NCBI GenBank assembly: GCA_949948715.1 | Contig: CATLGW010000002.1 | Span: forward strand, 1 to 64,000 | Length of the DNA: 64,000 nt | Direction of reading: 5' to 3' | DNA from: an uncultured Lachnospiraceae bacterium | GTDB lineage: Bacteria > Bacillota > Clostridia > Lachnospirales > Lachnospiraceae | In this document: positions 29,064 to 40,812 of the stretch, one piece after another | Numbering within the stretch: position 1 is the stretch's first letter | Layout of the letters: each line of letters begins with the position of its first letter | Position numbers and translations under genes: made by a program | Notes under the pieces: generated by a model | The model's database searches: none | What the model saw: the letters and a program-made list of their open reading frames with translations, nothing else | What the model was told of the DNA's origin: nothing

Positions 29064-30464
29064 TCAGAAGTTAAGGTACATAAAAGGATTGTTTCCCTCC
29101 ATCGTCAGCCTCCACACACAAAACCAGAACAAAACCACCAACACCAATTCTCCCGCTCTGGTATCCTTAAACTTTCGGTAAAGCTTTTCCGCCCCGGGTG
29201 TGCATCCCAAAAACGCAGCGCCAAAATATAGCCCATATTTCTGCAGAGCGTCCAGCCAGTCTCCGGTGCGCACATTGATGCCCTGAAACACTCCGAACAT
29301 CCTGCCCAGATACACGCCAAGCTCTCTCAAATCCGTAATGGCAAAGCACATCCAGGTCACAGGAATCACCGCCCACAGATAGAGATGTGGGAGCACTTTG
29401 AACCTTTCGCCCAAATGTGTCCGCGCCATCTGCCGCTCCAGGACGATACACAGCCACAGCACCCCGCCCCATATCAGGAAATTGGGTGTAAGCCCATGCC
29501 ACAGAGAGGTCAAAAACCACACCAGGAAAAGGTTAAATACTGTGCGCAGCTCCCCTCTCCTGCTCCCCCCCAGGGGGACATACACATACTTACAGAACCA
29601 TTTTCCCAGGGTAATATGCCATCTTCGGTAGAACTCCCTCACCGTCCGGGCCATATAAGGCCGCCGGAAATTCATGGGAAGCTCAAAACCCAGCATTCTG
29701 CCCAGCCCCACCGCCATCAGCGAATATCCGAAGAAATCAAAATAAAGCTGCATAGAATAGGCCAGAGCCCCCAGCCACGCCATGCCCGTGGACAGGCTTT
29801 CAAATCCGATGGTCTGCACATCATGCCAGAGGATGCCGATCCTGTCAGCCAAAAGCACCTTTGCCGCAAGGCCCGCCGTAAACAGCTTCAAGCCGCGCTG
29901 AAAATCATCCATCGTAAAGCGTCGGCGATTCAGGGCCCCCTCCACCTCATTGTAACAGATAATAGGGCCGGAGCCTATACGGGGAAACATGGAAACATAG
30001 ACACCCAGCTTGACCAGAGAATACTCCCGTGCCACCTCTCCTCTGTATACGTCAATGAGATAGGAAAGTATTTGGAATGTGTAAAAGCTGATTCCCAGGG
30101 GCAGACCTGCGCCTTTCCCCAGACAGTCCGCAATCTTAAAAAAAGCCAGAGCGCCCAGGTTGCCCGCCACAGCCGCCGCCAAGAGAAAACGTCTCCTTCT
30201 CTGACCCCTGCTGTTCTTATTGTTCTTTTTATAATTATGGTCTTTCTGCCTATTGTTTCCTCCCACTCCAAGGTGCAATCCCAGAAAAAAGTTGACTACA
30301 AGAGACCCCATCAGAAACACCAAATTCTTTGGGTTGCCGTACGCATAGAAGAAAAGGCTTCCAGCCAGGAGCGTAAAGTTCTTGTATTTTGAGGGTGTCA
30401 CACCATATAGAATGAAAAAGACGGGAAGGAAAAAAAGCAAGAATACAACGCTGTTGAATATCAA
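29064..30464 (-). CDS. MBOAT family O-acyltransferase (AlgI-like)
   Basis: MIFNSVVFLLFFLPVFFILY N-terminus; REFYRRWHITLGKWFCKYVYVPLGGSR; SLWHGLTPNFLIWG. Confidence 0.93.
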   Translation of the reverse strand: MIFNSVVFLLFFLPVFFILYGVTPSKYKNFTLLAGSLFFYAYGNPKNLVFLMGSLVVNFFLGLHLGVGGNNRQKDHNYKKNNKNSRGQRRRRFLLAAAVAGNLGALAFFKIADCLGKGAGLPLGISFYTFQILSYLIDVYRGEVAREYSLVKLGVYVSMFPRIGSGPIICYNEVEGALNRRRFTMDDFQRGLKLFTAGLAAKVLLADRIGILWHDVQTIGFESLSTGMAWLGALAYSMQLYFDFFGYSLMAVGLGRMLGFELPMNFRRPYMARTVREFYRRWHITLGKWFCKYVYVPLGGSRRGELRTVFNLFLVWFLTSLWHGLTPNFLIWGGVLWLCIVLERQMARTHLGERFKVLPHLYLWAVIPVTWMCFAITDLRELGVYLGRMFGVFQGINVRTGDWLDALQKYGLYFGAAFLGCTPGAEKLYRKFKDTRAGELVLVVLFWFCVWRLTMEGNNPFMYLNF

Positions 30465-30696
30465 GGATTATCACATCTTTCATTTCATCTATATTATATA
30501 TATAATACTATCCTGCTTTTCGACACAATACAACAAATTTTTTCTTAATTTTAGATTACCTTTTTGTCACATTCTTGTAGCAATTTCGTAACAGGAAAAA
30601 ATTGTTTATAACTTGCCATATATGCCCCGTTACTATAAAATAATATACAGATCGGAAACTTTGTATGCGCGAAACCAGCGCGGAAACGAGGAACCC

Positions 30697-31458
30697 ATGA
30701 AGGAACAACTCTACACCATTCCACTCAACGATGCCGTTAACGCGGACGACGAGTGCCCATTCTGCCATATTGAACGGAGCATAGAACAGGATCTTTTGGA
30801 TTTCTGTCTGGGCTCCGGTTCCTCCTATATGGAGGCGGATATTCGGGATATGACGGACAGAGCGGGATTTTGCAGGAAACATTTTCAGAAAATGTTTGAT
30901 TACGGAAACACCTTAGGAAACGCCTGGATCTTAAAGACCCACTACCAGCGCATAATCGGGGAGATGAGGGACACCTTCGACGGCTTCCGTCCCGGCAAAA
31001 CCTCCTTCAAGGACAGGCTTCGGGGGAAAACCTCCGGCGAAAACACCATCGGCACATGGGTGCGAAAAAAGGAGGAATCCTGCTATATCTGCGGACAGTA
31101 CCGCGATACCTATGATCGCTACCTGGACACCTTCTTCCATCTTTTTAAGCAGGATCCGGCGTTTAAAGACAAGCTGAAGGCCGGCAAGGGCTTCTGTCTG
31201 CCCCATTTTGGCGATCTGTGCGAGGCAGCCGATGTGAAATTAAACGACAGGGAAAAGGAAGAATTTTACTCCTGCATACTGCCCCTCATGGAGGAAAATA
31301 TGAAACGTCTGGCCGAAGATGTAGCCTGGATGGTGGAAAAATTCGATTACCGCAACAAGGATGCCGACTGGAAGAACTCCAGAGACGCCATACAGCGAGG
31401 TATGCAAAAATTAAAGGGCGGCTATCCCGCCGATCCCCCTTATCAGATGAGCAAATAG
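30697..31458 (+). CDS. DUF6062-like Cys-containing protein
   Basis: DECPFCHIERSIEQDLLDFCLGSGSSYMEADIRDMTDRAGFCRKHFQKMF and ESCYICGQ, GFCLPHF. Confidence 0.65.
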   Translation: MKEQLYTIPLNDAVNADDECPFCHIERSIEQDLLDFCLGSGSSYMEADIRDMTDRAGFCRKHFQKMFDYGNTLGNAWILKTHYQRIIGEMRDTFDGFRPGKTSFKDRLRGKTSGENTIGTWVRKKEESCYICGQYRDTYDRYLDTFFHLFKQDPAFKDKLKAGKGFCLPHFGDLCEAADVKLNDREKEEFYSCILPLMEENMKRLAEDVAWMVEKFDYRNKDADWKNSRDAIQRGMQKLKGGYPADPPYQMSK

Positions 31459-31473
31459 CCCCAAAGCTTCCGT

Positions 31474-32076
31474 TCAGCCCCCTGCCAGCTTCCGCACCAT
31501 GTCCAGATAGCCTTCTATCTCGGCAAACAGCATATCCGGCTGAAAGGAAGCATCCAGAAAGCGTTCCGACATAAGCCCTTTTATAGTGAGATCCAACATT
31601 TTCCACAGCTTTTCGCCGTCCACTCCCGGGGGCAGCGCCCCAAAATCCGCCTGGCCCCGGATGGCATCATATACATCCAGCATTTCAGCCCTTCTCTCCT
31701 CCACCGCCAGCAGAGCCTCGCTGACATCCTCCGAGAGAGAACGGTTCAAAAACTGCTGCATCCACGGATACCCTCTGAGAGCATGAAGCCTGGCAGTCTC
31801 CACCTGCCGGATCAGCTCAAACATATCATGCTCCTTCTCATCCACGGCAGTGCCAAGTTCCAGCGTCATATACCGCACACTATAATCATACACAAAAGAA
31901 TACACTCCCAGCTTATTCTCAAAATAATGAAATAAAAGCCCTTTGCTGATGGCCGCCTCCCTCACTATGTCATCCGTTCTGGCATGACGATAGCCGTGGA
32001 GAGCAAACATTTTCAATGCCGCATTGATCATTCTGTCCTGTTTTTCCTTTTTCAGATCAAAAAACTTGCCGTTCAT
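31474..32076 (-). CDS. TetR/AcrR family regulator
   Basis: DRMINAALKMFALHGYRHARTDDIVREAAISKGLLFHYFENKLGVYSFVYDY. Confidence 0.9.
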   Translation of the reverse strand: MNGKFFDLKKEKQDRMINAALKMFALHGYRHARTDDIVREAAISKGLLFHYFENKLGVYSFVYDYSVRYMTLELGTAVDEKEHDMFELIRQVETARLHALRGYPWMQQFLNRSLSEDVSEALLAVEERRAEMLDVYDAIRGQADFGALPPGVDGEKLWKMLDLTIKGLMSERFLDASFQPDMLFAEIEGYLDMVRKLAGG

Positions 32077-32275
32077 GTACCCTTGCTCCCATCTTCCGTA
32101 AACCGGCGGCGCTCAAAGAACGGCGCGCCTCCCTGCTAGTGTAACACACTCCAGGCGTTGTTTCAAGCGAGGAGGTTCTCATAAGTTTTTAAAAATTTTA
32201 TACATATTCCCTTTTCATTTCCATAAAATAGTATTATTATACTAATAGAAGGATGAAACGGAAAGGAGCAACCCT

Positions 32276-32647
32276 ATGGCAAAAAAATTCGGTAAATTTT
32301 TACTTTTTACTGCCACAGTTGGCGCTGCAGCGGCAGCCGTCGCATATTATCTTCAGAAAAAGGAACTATTTTCTTCCGCTGATCATGACGGTGACGACGA
32401 TTACGATGATTTCAGCGATGATTCGGAGGAGGATACCTCCCGCAGCTATGTGCAGCTTACCCCCGGCAACGGACAGGAAGCGGACGCACCCGCTGCAGCA
32501 TCCCCCGCTGCGGAACCTGCGGACTCTGCTGTCGAGGCCGACTTTACCCCTTTGGTTGAGAACGCGCCCAAGGCTGAGGAGACCGTAGAGGAATTCTTCG
32601 ACGAGGATGATACCGACGAAGCAACCCTCCCGGGAGACAATCAATAA
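32276..32647 (+). CDS. Small acidic membrane-anchored hypothetical protein
   Basis: N-terminal TM then Asp/Glu-rich tail; RBS upstream; terminator immediately downstream. Confidence 0.6.
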   Translation: MAKKFGKFLLFTATVGAAAAAVAYYLQKKELFSSADHDGDDDYDDFSDDSEEDTSRSYVQLTPGNGQEADAPAAASPAAEPADSAVEADFTPLVENAPKAEETVEEFFDEDDTDEATLPGDNQ

Positions 32648-32660
32648 TTTTAGACATTGA

Positions 32661-32695
32661 AACGGCGCCCTTGCAGCAAGCGGGCGCCGTTTTTG
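32661..32695 (+). terminator. Intrinsic terminator
   Basis: ACGGCGCCC-TTGCAGCAAGC-GGGCGCCGT followed by TTTT. Confidence 0.8.
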
Positions 32696-32699
32696 CGGG

Positions 32700-34199
32700 C
32701 TACAGCCATGCCTCTTGCAGCAAAGCAGCCCCAGCCTCAATCTCCCGCTCATTTAAGGCCCCAAAGCCCAAGAGTACGGTCCCATGTTCCGACCCAGGTG
32801 TCTTCACCAGGCTTTCCGACAGACCGTACACCTTCACCCCCCGCTTCGCCGCCGCCCCAAGCAGCTCTTCCTCGGTCGCATTTCCTCTCGCCCGCAGAAG
32901 GATGTGCAGCCCCGCATCCTCGCCGGACAGGGAAAAGGCGGTCTCAAAGGGCTTGAGACACTCCAGCAGCAGGTCGTGCTTGGCATGATAACGCTTCCGC
33001 ATCTTATTCAAATGACGTTCAAAATAACCCCGGCCGATAAATTCATTCAAAATCCGCTGATCGATCCGGGACACCGTGCAGGAATAAAAAAAACAGCAGC
33101 GAAGATACCGCTCCAGAAGCTCCTGCGGCAGCACCATATAACTGACACGTATGGCCGGGGCAATCGCCTTGGAAAAGGTTCCGATATAGATCACCCTTCC
33201 TCCCTGGTCCGAAGCCTGCAGGGAGGGGATCGGTTTACCTCTGTAACGGAACTCGCTGTCATAATCGTCCTCAATCACATAACGGTCGGGCACCTGATTA
33301 GCCCATCGCAGCAGCTCCGTCCTCCGACCGATGGGCATCACCGCCCCTGTGGGAAACTGATGGGAGGGCATCACATACACGGCATCCGCCCGGGTCTCCT
33401 GCAGCCCGGACACAAGCATTCCTCCGGCATCCGTATCCACCGTCACTATCTCGTAATCGAAAGAATGAAAAATACGGTATGCTCTCTTATATGTGGGATT
33501 TTCCATCACAATCCGCTTACCCTTTCCCAACAGCTTCTCCAGCAGCATAAGGAGATAATCATTGCCGGCACCCACGAGAATCTGCTCAGGGGAACAGTTT
33601 ACTCCCCGGGAAGAATGGAGATATCTGCTGATCGTCAGCCGCAGGTCATAATCCCCTTGGGGTTCCCCCTGGGAGAGCAGCTCGCCGTTTGCGTCATTCA
33701 GGATATCTCTGGTAATCCGCTTCCACACTCCAAAAGGAAAAGCCGACATATCTATCCCGTTTGGGGAAAAGTCATACAGGCAGTCCGCCCTCCCCTTCCG
33801 GCCGCAGACACTCTGCCATAGGCCCTCTTCGGCATCCCGCGAGCAGTTCTCCTGCGCCTTCCCTTCTTCCCGTAAAGCGCCCTCCTCATCCCCCTGCCGG
33901 GGACTCGCCGGCACACTTCCCGACTCCTCCATTCGGATGTCCAGCATATCCTCCAGAGAACACACAAAATAGCCCCTGTAGGGTCGGGCCTCTATATACC
34001 CCTCGCTCAGAAGCTGATCATAAGCGCAGTCCACCGTGCTCCTGGACACCTGAAGATATTCCGCCAAGTAACGCGTGGAGGGAAGCCTCTCGCCTGCGAG
34101 AAGCTTCCCCTCCCTTATCTCCTGCCTGATATGCTCGTAAATCTGCTCATACAGCCGCTTTCCCGCGTCTGTCCGCAGTTGTATGGTCATATCATACAT
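32700..34199 (-). CDS. MocR/PdxR-like GntR-HTH + aminotransferase regulator
   Basis: N-terminal GntR HTH (RLPSTRYLAEYLQVSRSTVDCAYDQLLSEGYIEARPYRGYFV) plus PLP fold (VIEDDYDSEFRYRGKPIPSLQA...YIGTFSKAIAPAIRVSYMVLP). Confidence 0.93.
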   Translation of the reverse strand: MYDMTIQLRTDAGKRLYEQIYEHIRQEIREGKLLAGERLPSTRYLAEYLQVSRSTVDCAYDQLLSEGYIEARPYRGYFVCSLEDMLDIRMEESGSVPASPRQGDEEGALREEGKAQENCSRDAEEGLWQSVCGRKGRADCLYDFSPNGIDMSAFPFGVWKRITRDILNDANGELLSQGEPQGDYDLRLTISRYLHSSRGVNCSPEQILVGAGNDYLLMLLEKLLGKGKRIVMENPTYKRAYRIFHSFDYEIVTVDTDAGGMLVSGLQETRADAVYVMPSHQFPTGAVMPIGRRTELLRWANQVPDRYVIEDDYDSEFRYRGKPIPSLQASDQGGRVIYIGTFSKAIAPAIRVSYMVLPQELLERYLRCCFFYSCTVSRIDQRILNEFIGRGYFERHLNKMRKRYHAKHDLLLECLKPFETAFSLSGEDAGLHILLRARGNATEEELLGAAAKRGVKVYGLSESLVKTPGSEHGTVLLGFGALNEREIEAGAALLQEAWL

Positions 34200-34242
34200 C
34201 CGCCGATCCTATCCCTCCCTGTGGCAGAATTGCAGCATCCGT

Positions 34243-35070
34243 CTACTTCTGCTTCAACTGTGCCAAAATCTGCTCCTTTAAGTCTCTTGCCTTATCCTTC
34301 AGCCGAGTGCTGGCAGAAGAAGTGAGAATAGCTGCCACCAACTTGCTGGCCACATCATATTTCTTAAAATGAGTCGCCAGCTCCGCCAGCAAATAATTCA
34401 TTGTGGTCTCATCCATTCCGCACATGGGGAAACCCTCGCTTCTGAGCGCCTCCTCAAATCCGTTGTAGGCGTTCAGCAGATAGTTTTCTTCCTCCTGCTT
34501 CAGCTCCTCCGCCTTATCCTTGGCCAGACCGGACTCCTGATAGCCTCTCAGAAGCCATGCGCTTTTCAGACAGATGTACGCCTTCTCGCTGGCTCTGGCC
34601 TTTTTGACCACGGCCCCCGCCAGACAGAGCTTATACCGCTCCATGGCCTCCTCGTAGGAGTACGCATCCCCTGTGTATGTCTTCAGCTTAACATTCTTAC
34701 TGATATTTTCCTTGATAAGCTTTGCCTGAACGGAGGTAACGCTGGGAAAATACCTGCTGATGGCCGCATAGCCGCAGTGAGTACACAGCAGTACGTCATA
34801 TTTTGCGGAATCTATGCCCTCATATTTGGGACGCAGATCCCAATCCTGCCCCAGCAGCTTCGCCCTGCCGGTCTTCATGATCTTGGCGGGAAAATGCTCG
34901 TCGCACACAGGGCATTCGAAGGTTTTCTCAAATATGAAATCCTTTTCCTCCACCTTGGGGGCCTCCTGAGCCCTCGCCTCCTTGTTCTCCTTTTCTTCCT
35001 CCCCAAAAACATCCATGTTCTCCAGATTATTCAACCCCAATCCGGACAATCCCGACAACAATCCAGCCAT
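34243..35070 (-). CDS. DUF2225 domain-containing protein
   Basis: FECPVCDEHFPAKIMKTGRAKLLGQDWDLRPKYEGIDSAKYDVLLCTHCGYAA. Confidence 0.85.
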   Translation of the reverse strand: MAGLLSGLSGLGLNNLENMDVFGEEEKENKEARAQEAPKVEEKDFIFEKTFECPVCDEHFPAKIMKTGRAKLLGQDWDLRPKYEGIDSAKYDVLLCTHCGYAAISRYFPSVTSVQAKLIKENISKNVKLKTYTGDAYSYEEAMERYKLCLAGAVVKKARASEKAYICLKSAWLLRGYQESGLAKDKAEELKQEEENYLLNAYNGFEEALRSEGFPMCGMDETTMNYLLAELATHFKKYDVASKLVAAILTSSASTRLKDKARDLKEQILAQLKQK

Positions 35071-35120
35071 TCTACAATCTCCTTCTTCTGATCAATAAAA
35101 CTCCATATACCTATTCACAT

Positions 35121-36809
35121 TTACTGCTTGGGCAATACATAGGAACTCTTCAGCGACACAATCCGGTTAAATACCAGTGCATCCTTACCGGAGTCCTTAC
35201 TGTCCACACAAAAGAAACCCTGCCGCACAAACTGAAAGCTGTCATAGGCCTCCGCGCCCGCAAAGCCCGGTTCCAGACGGCAGTCCTTCATCACAGTGAG
35301 CGAATTGGGATTCAGATTCAGACTTCCGTCCTCATTGTATACCCCCTTCTCCTCATCTATGATGTTCTCATACAGCCTCACCTCGGCCCGGATGGCATGG
35401 GATGCTGATACCCAATGGATCGTGCCCTTGACCTTGCGGCCGTCAGGGCTGTCACCGCCCCTTGTCTCGGGGTCATAGGTACAGTGCACCTCCGTCACCC
35501 TGCCCTCCTCATCCTTTACGCATCCCGTGCAGGTGATGAAATACCCGTTCATCAGGCGGACCTCATTTCCGGGAAACAGACGGAAGTATTTCCTGGGGGG
35601 TTCCTCCATGAAATCCTCTCTCTCAATATAGAGCTCCCTTCCAAAGGGAATCTGCCTGGTTCCCAGGGCCTCGTTCTCCGGATTGTTGATCGCCGTGACA
35701 TATTCCGTCTGTCCCTCGGGATAGTTATCTATAATCAGTTTCACCGGATCAAGCACCGCCATCATGCGGGGCTTTTTCGCCTTCAAATCCTCCCTGATGC
35801 AGTACTCCAGCATGGCGTAATCCACAGAGGACTGACTCTTGGAGATGCCGCAAAGCTCCACAAACCTCCTGATGGACTCGGGGGTGAAGCCCCTGCGCCG
35901 CAGAGCGGCGATGGAGACCAGCCTGGGGTCGTCCCAGCCGTCCACTATCCCTTCCTCCACCAGCTTCTTGATATAGCGCTTTCCCGTCACCACATTGGTG
36001 AGATACAGCTTGGCAAACTCAATTTGCTTCGGAGGAGCGGGATATTCCAGCTCTCTCACCACCCAGTCGTACAGCGGCCTGTGATCCTCAAACTCCAGGG
36101 TGCAGATAGAGTGCGTGATTCCCTCCAGAGCATCCTCAATGGGATGGGCAAAATCATACATGGGATAAATACACCAGGCATCTCCCGTATTGTGATGGAC
36201 CATATGGGCCACGCGGTAGATCACCGGATCCCTCATATTGATGTTGGGAGCCGCCATGTCGATGCGGGCTCTCAGAACCTTTTCTCCATCCGCAAATCTC
36301 CCGTCCCGCATATCCCGGAACAGCCGAAGATTCTCCTCCACGCTTCTGCCGCTTGCAGGATCCTCCCTCCCGGGCTCCGTAAGGCTCCCGCGGTACTCCC
36401 GAATCTGCTCCGCGGTCAGGTCGGACACATAGGCCTTCCCCTTCCGAATCAGCTTCACCGCCGCCTCGTACATCTGCTCGAAATAGTCGGAGGCAAACAA
36501 AAGCCTGTCCTCCCAGTCGGCTCCCAGCCAGCGCACATCCGCCTTGATGGACTCCACAAACTCTGTCTTCTCCTTGGTGGGATTCGTGTCGTCAAAGCGC
36601 AGATTAAATTTCCCTCCGTACTTCTGCGACAGCCCATAGTTTAACAGTATGCTCTTGGCATGCCCTATGTGCAGATATCCGTTGGGCTCAGGCGGAAAGC
36701 GGGTGTGTACCGTATCATACACGCCTTCCGCCAGATCTCTGTCGATGATCTGCTCGATAAAGTTCCTGCTCTCCTTCGGCTCGGTTGTTATTTCTTCCTT
36801 TTCGCTCAT
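35121..36809 (-). CDS. glnS: Glutamine--tRNA ligase
   Basis: [28 protein letters not shown] motif; [19 protein letters not shown]; GlnRS-length protein. Confidence 0.93.
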   Translation of the reverse strand: MSEKEEITTEPKESRNFIEQIIDRDLAEGVYDTVHTRFPPEPNGYLHIGHAKSILLNYGLSQKYGGKFNLRFDDTNPTKEKTEFVESIKADVRWLGADWEDRLLFASDYFEQMYEAAVKLIRKGKAYVSDLTAEQIREYRGSLTEPGREDPASGRSVEENLRLFRDMRDGRFADGEKVLRARIDMAAPNINMRDPVIYRVAHMVHHNTGDAWCIYPMYDFAHPIEDALEGITHSICTLEFEDHRPLYDWVVRELEYPAPPKQIEFAKLYLTNVVTGKRYIKKLVEEGIVDGWDDPRLVSIAALRRRGFTPESIRRFVELCGISKSQSSVDYAMLEYCIREDLKAKKPRMMAVLDPVKLIIDNYPEGQTEYVTAINNPENEALGTRQIPFGRELYIEREDFMEEPPRKYFRLFPGNEVRLMNGYFITCTGCVKDEEGRVTEVHCTYDPETRGGDSPDGRKVKGTIHWVSASHAIRAEVRLYENIIDEEKGVYNEDGSLNLNPNSLTVMKDCRLEPGFAGAEAYDSFQFVRQGFFCVDSKDSGKDALVFNRIVSLKSSYVLPKQ

Positions 36810-36920
36810 ATTTACCCCCATGATGCCGGATTTCAGGTGTTCTCTGAACAACTCTATGTACCATTCTAGCACAGACGGAGGCAATTATAAACCTCTTTTT
36901 GAAAATATTTCCCCGCTTCC

Positions 36921-38099
36921 TCAATGATGGAACAGCCGGATCCCTGTGAAAGCCATCACCATACCGTATTTGTCGCAGCACTCGATCACCGCGTCGTCCC
37001 GCACGGAGCCGCCGGGCTGGGCGATATACTTGACTCCGCTTTTATGGGCTCTCTCTATATTGTCGGAGAAAGGGAAGAATGCGTCGGAGCCCAGGGTAAC
37101 CTCCCCCATCTTAGCAAGCCAATCTCTTTTCTCCTCCCCGGTAAACACAGGAGGCTTCACCTTAAAGACCCTTTCCCACGCGCCGTCGGCCAGCACATCC
37201 ATATACTCGTCGCCGATGTACACATCGATGGCGTTGTCCCTGTCAGCCCTGCCCAGCCCGTCGACAAACGGAAGTCCCAAAACCTGGGGCGCCTGGCGCA
37301 GGAACCAGTTGTCCGCCTTATTCCCCGCCAGTCTGGTGCAATGGATGCGGGACTGCTGCCCGGCCCCGATACCGATGGCCTGGCCGCCCTTTACATAGCA
37401 CACGGAGTTGGATTGGGTGTATTTCAGCGTGATCAGGGCAATCTTCATATCGATCAGGGCCTCCTTGGGAATCTCCTTCTCCTCCGTGACGATATGATCC
37501 AGGAGCCCTCCTCCAATATCCAGCTCATTCCTGCCCTGCTCGAAGCTTATGCCGTACACCTGCTTTACCTCCACCGGGGCGGGCCGATAGTCCGGATCCA
37601 TCTGCAGGACATTGTAATTTCCCTTCTTCTTCTCCTTTAATATGGCCAGCGCCTCCTCCGTATAGCCGGGCGCGATACAGCCGTCGGACACCTCTCGCTT
37701 GATCAGCCTGGCGGTGTCCCCGTCGCACACATCGGAGAGAGCTATGAAGTCCCCGAAGGAGGACATCCTGTCCGCGCCCCTGGCCCTGGCATAGGCGCAG
37801 GCCAGAGGAGAGAGCTCTCCCAGATCATCCACCCAGTAAATCTTGGCAAGGGTCTCGTCCAAGGGCAGCCCCACCGCCGCCCCGGCGGGGGACACATGCT
37901 TGAAGGAAGCTGCGGAGGGAAGCCCGGTGGCCTCCTTTAGCTCTCTCACAAGCTGCCATCCGTTGAAAGCGTCCAGAAAATTAATGTACCCGGGTCTGCC
38001 GTTTATCACCGTGACAGGAAGGTCACTGCCGTCCTCCATATAAATTCTGGAAGGCTTCTGATTCGGATTGCAACCGTATTTTAATTCGATCTCTTTCAT
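36921..38099 (-). CDS. Phosphoribosylaminoimidazolecarboxamide (AICAR) formyltransferase, stand-alone
   Basis: KYGCNPNQKPSRIYME; SAASFKHVSPAGAAVG; GIGAGQQSRIHCTRLA; DAFFPFSDNIERAHKSGVKYIAQPGGSVRDDAVI. Confidence 0.92.
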   Translation of the reverse strand: MKEIELKYGCNPNQKPSRIYMEDGSDLPVTVINGRPGYINFLDAFNGWQLVRELKEATGLPSAASFKHVSPAGAAVGLPLDETLAKIYWVDDLGELSPLACAYARARGADRMSSFGDFIALSDVCDGDTARLIKREVSDGCIAPGYTEEALAILKEKKKGNYNVLQMDPDYRPAPVEVKQVYGISFEQGRNELDIGGGLLDHIVTEEKEIPKEALIDMKIALITLKYTQSNSVCYVKGGQAIGIGAGQQSRIHCTRLAGNKADNWFLRQAPQVLGLPFVDGLGRADRDNAIDVYIGDEYMDVLADGAWERVFKVKPPVFTGEEKRDWLAKMGEVTLGSDAFFPFSDNIERAHKSGVKYIAQPGGSVRDDAVIECCDKYGMVMAFTGIRLFHH

Positions 38100-38112
38100 T
38101 TCCCCATCTCCT

Positions 38113-38820
38113 TTACCGGTTTTTATTTTTGATAATGGACTCATAGACACCTGTGGCAATGTCAATATAGCGCACAAACAAAGACACCTTGTTCTCCTCG
38201 TTTAAGCTGCTCCAGAGCATATCCGCAAACTCTCCCATATCCTCCGGGATTGCCGCCTGCTTCGGCTCTCCCGAGAAGCTGGGCAGGGGATTGCCGTCGT
38301 GCAGATAGGTGTGGATAAAATGCCCCTCCCCGGGCAGAGGATTTTCATAGGCGTAGGTAAATCGCAGACAGGAGGAAGGATCCCCGTGATTGCTCTTTAA
38401 GACAGACATGGCATAACTGTATCTGCCGCCCTCCACATGAAGAATACCGGAGATGCGGGGCGTATAATTGGGCGCATCCGGTTCAAACTCGCGGCTGCGC
38501 AGGGACTGCTCAAAGGTAAGCTGCCTGTCCATCCCCTCATATATGGTGTCCGTCTGGTCTCCGTTGGTCACAATGGTCTTGTTCCCCAGAACCCGTACCG
38601 GGGCGTAAATGACCAGGCTGGGATCCTCCAGCTTGGCAGGGTCATAGGCCTGGGTGCGGATCCCCTGTCCCTCCTCCACAAAAATGCGGTTGCGGCTGTT
38701 CACACTCCGGCCCATAATAAAATAGGCGATGACCGCATATCTGCCGGAAGGTGACTCCCCGATCACAATGCCCCTGCCGGGATACGCGTTGTTCTTCAGT
38801 TCCTGCTCCAATGAAATCAT
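38113..38820 (-). CDS. IMP cyclohydrolase (PurO-like)
   Basis: NAYPGRGIVIGESPSGRYAVIAYFIMGRSVNSRNRIF; adjacent to stand-alone AICARFT. Confidence 0.85.
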   Translation of the reverse strand: MISLEQELKNNAYPGRGIVIGESPSGRYAVIAYFIMGRSVNSRNRIFVEEGQGIRTQAYDPAKLEDPSLVIYAPVRVLGNKTIVTNGDQTDTIYEGMDRQLTFEQSLRSREFEPDAPNYTPRISGILHVEGGRYSYAMSVLKSNHGDPSSCLRFTYAYENPLPGEGHFIHTYLHDGNPLPSFSGEPKQAAIPEDMGEFADMLWSSLNEENKVSLFVRYIDIATGVYESIIKNKNR

Positions 38821-39020
38821 GCTTTCTCCTCCTTTTTTCAGTTCCGCATCTGCTTCCCGGTTCCATCACCGGCAGAACAATGTCCGTCTGAAAGGCATAG
38901 CCGGGCATTGTCCGGGCAGATGCTGTAACAGTAGTTTTTGACCCTTCTTTGCCGGACTTATCTGCCGTGCTGCGGGCTATCCTTACGGCCGCAGCAATGC
39001 CTTTTCAGGCCATCCGCTGT

Positions 39021-39128
39021 TAAAAAGCCGGCCGCCCGGGCACCACACGCAGGTGGCGCCCAGGCGGTCGGCTTCTCCCGCTGTGCTCCCCGCAGGTTCC
39101 CCTGCTTCTTTCCGCCAGTCACACAGCC
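39021..39128 (-). ncRNA. ZTP (pfl) riboswitch with overlapping intrinsic terminator
   Basis: Minus strand GTGTGACTGGCGGAAAG...GGGGAGCACAGCGGGAG...GCCGACCGCCTGGGCGCC; terminator GCCGACCGCCTGGGCGCCAC/GTGGTGCCCGGGCGGCCGGC-TTTTT re-uses the 3' aptamer strand; sits upstream of purine genes. Confidence 0.92.
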
Positions 39129-39137
39129 TATGTCCTT

Positions 39138-39166
39138 ATCATATATGATTTTGCCGTATTTGGCAA
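39138..39166 (-). promoter_or_regulatory. Sigma70 promoter for ZTP riboswitch operon
   Basis: TTGCCA - 17 nt - TATGAT. Confidence 0.75.
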
Positions 39167-39260
39167 GCCCTTTCCCCGAATAGGTTGAAACAGCCGTAAC
39201 AGTCAGGCAGCCCCCTTCGTGAAGTCAAAATTTAGTTTCCTGTCCGAACTGTTACAAAGG

Positions 39261-40739
<1,479 letters not shown>

Positions 40740-40763
40740 TCAGTCACTAAGGTATTTCACAAG

Positions 40764-40792
40764 AGTGTATCAGACTTTTTTTGCAGTGTCAA
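40764..40792 (-). promoter_or_regulatory. Sigma70 promoter for guaB
   Basis: TTGACA - 17 nt - TACACT on the minus strand. Confidence 0.75.
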
Positions 40793-40812
40793 CACTCTTT
40801 TTCAACAAAATT

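Noticed and set aside
35415-36644. 409-aa plus-strand ORF opposite glnS
   Set aside because: Antisense to a confidently identified GlnRS; composition is a GC-bias shadow ORF with no recognisable motifs.
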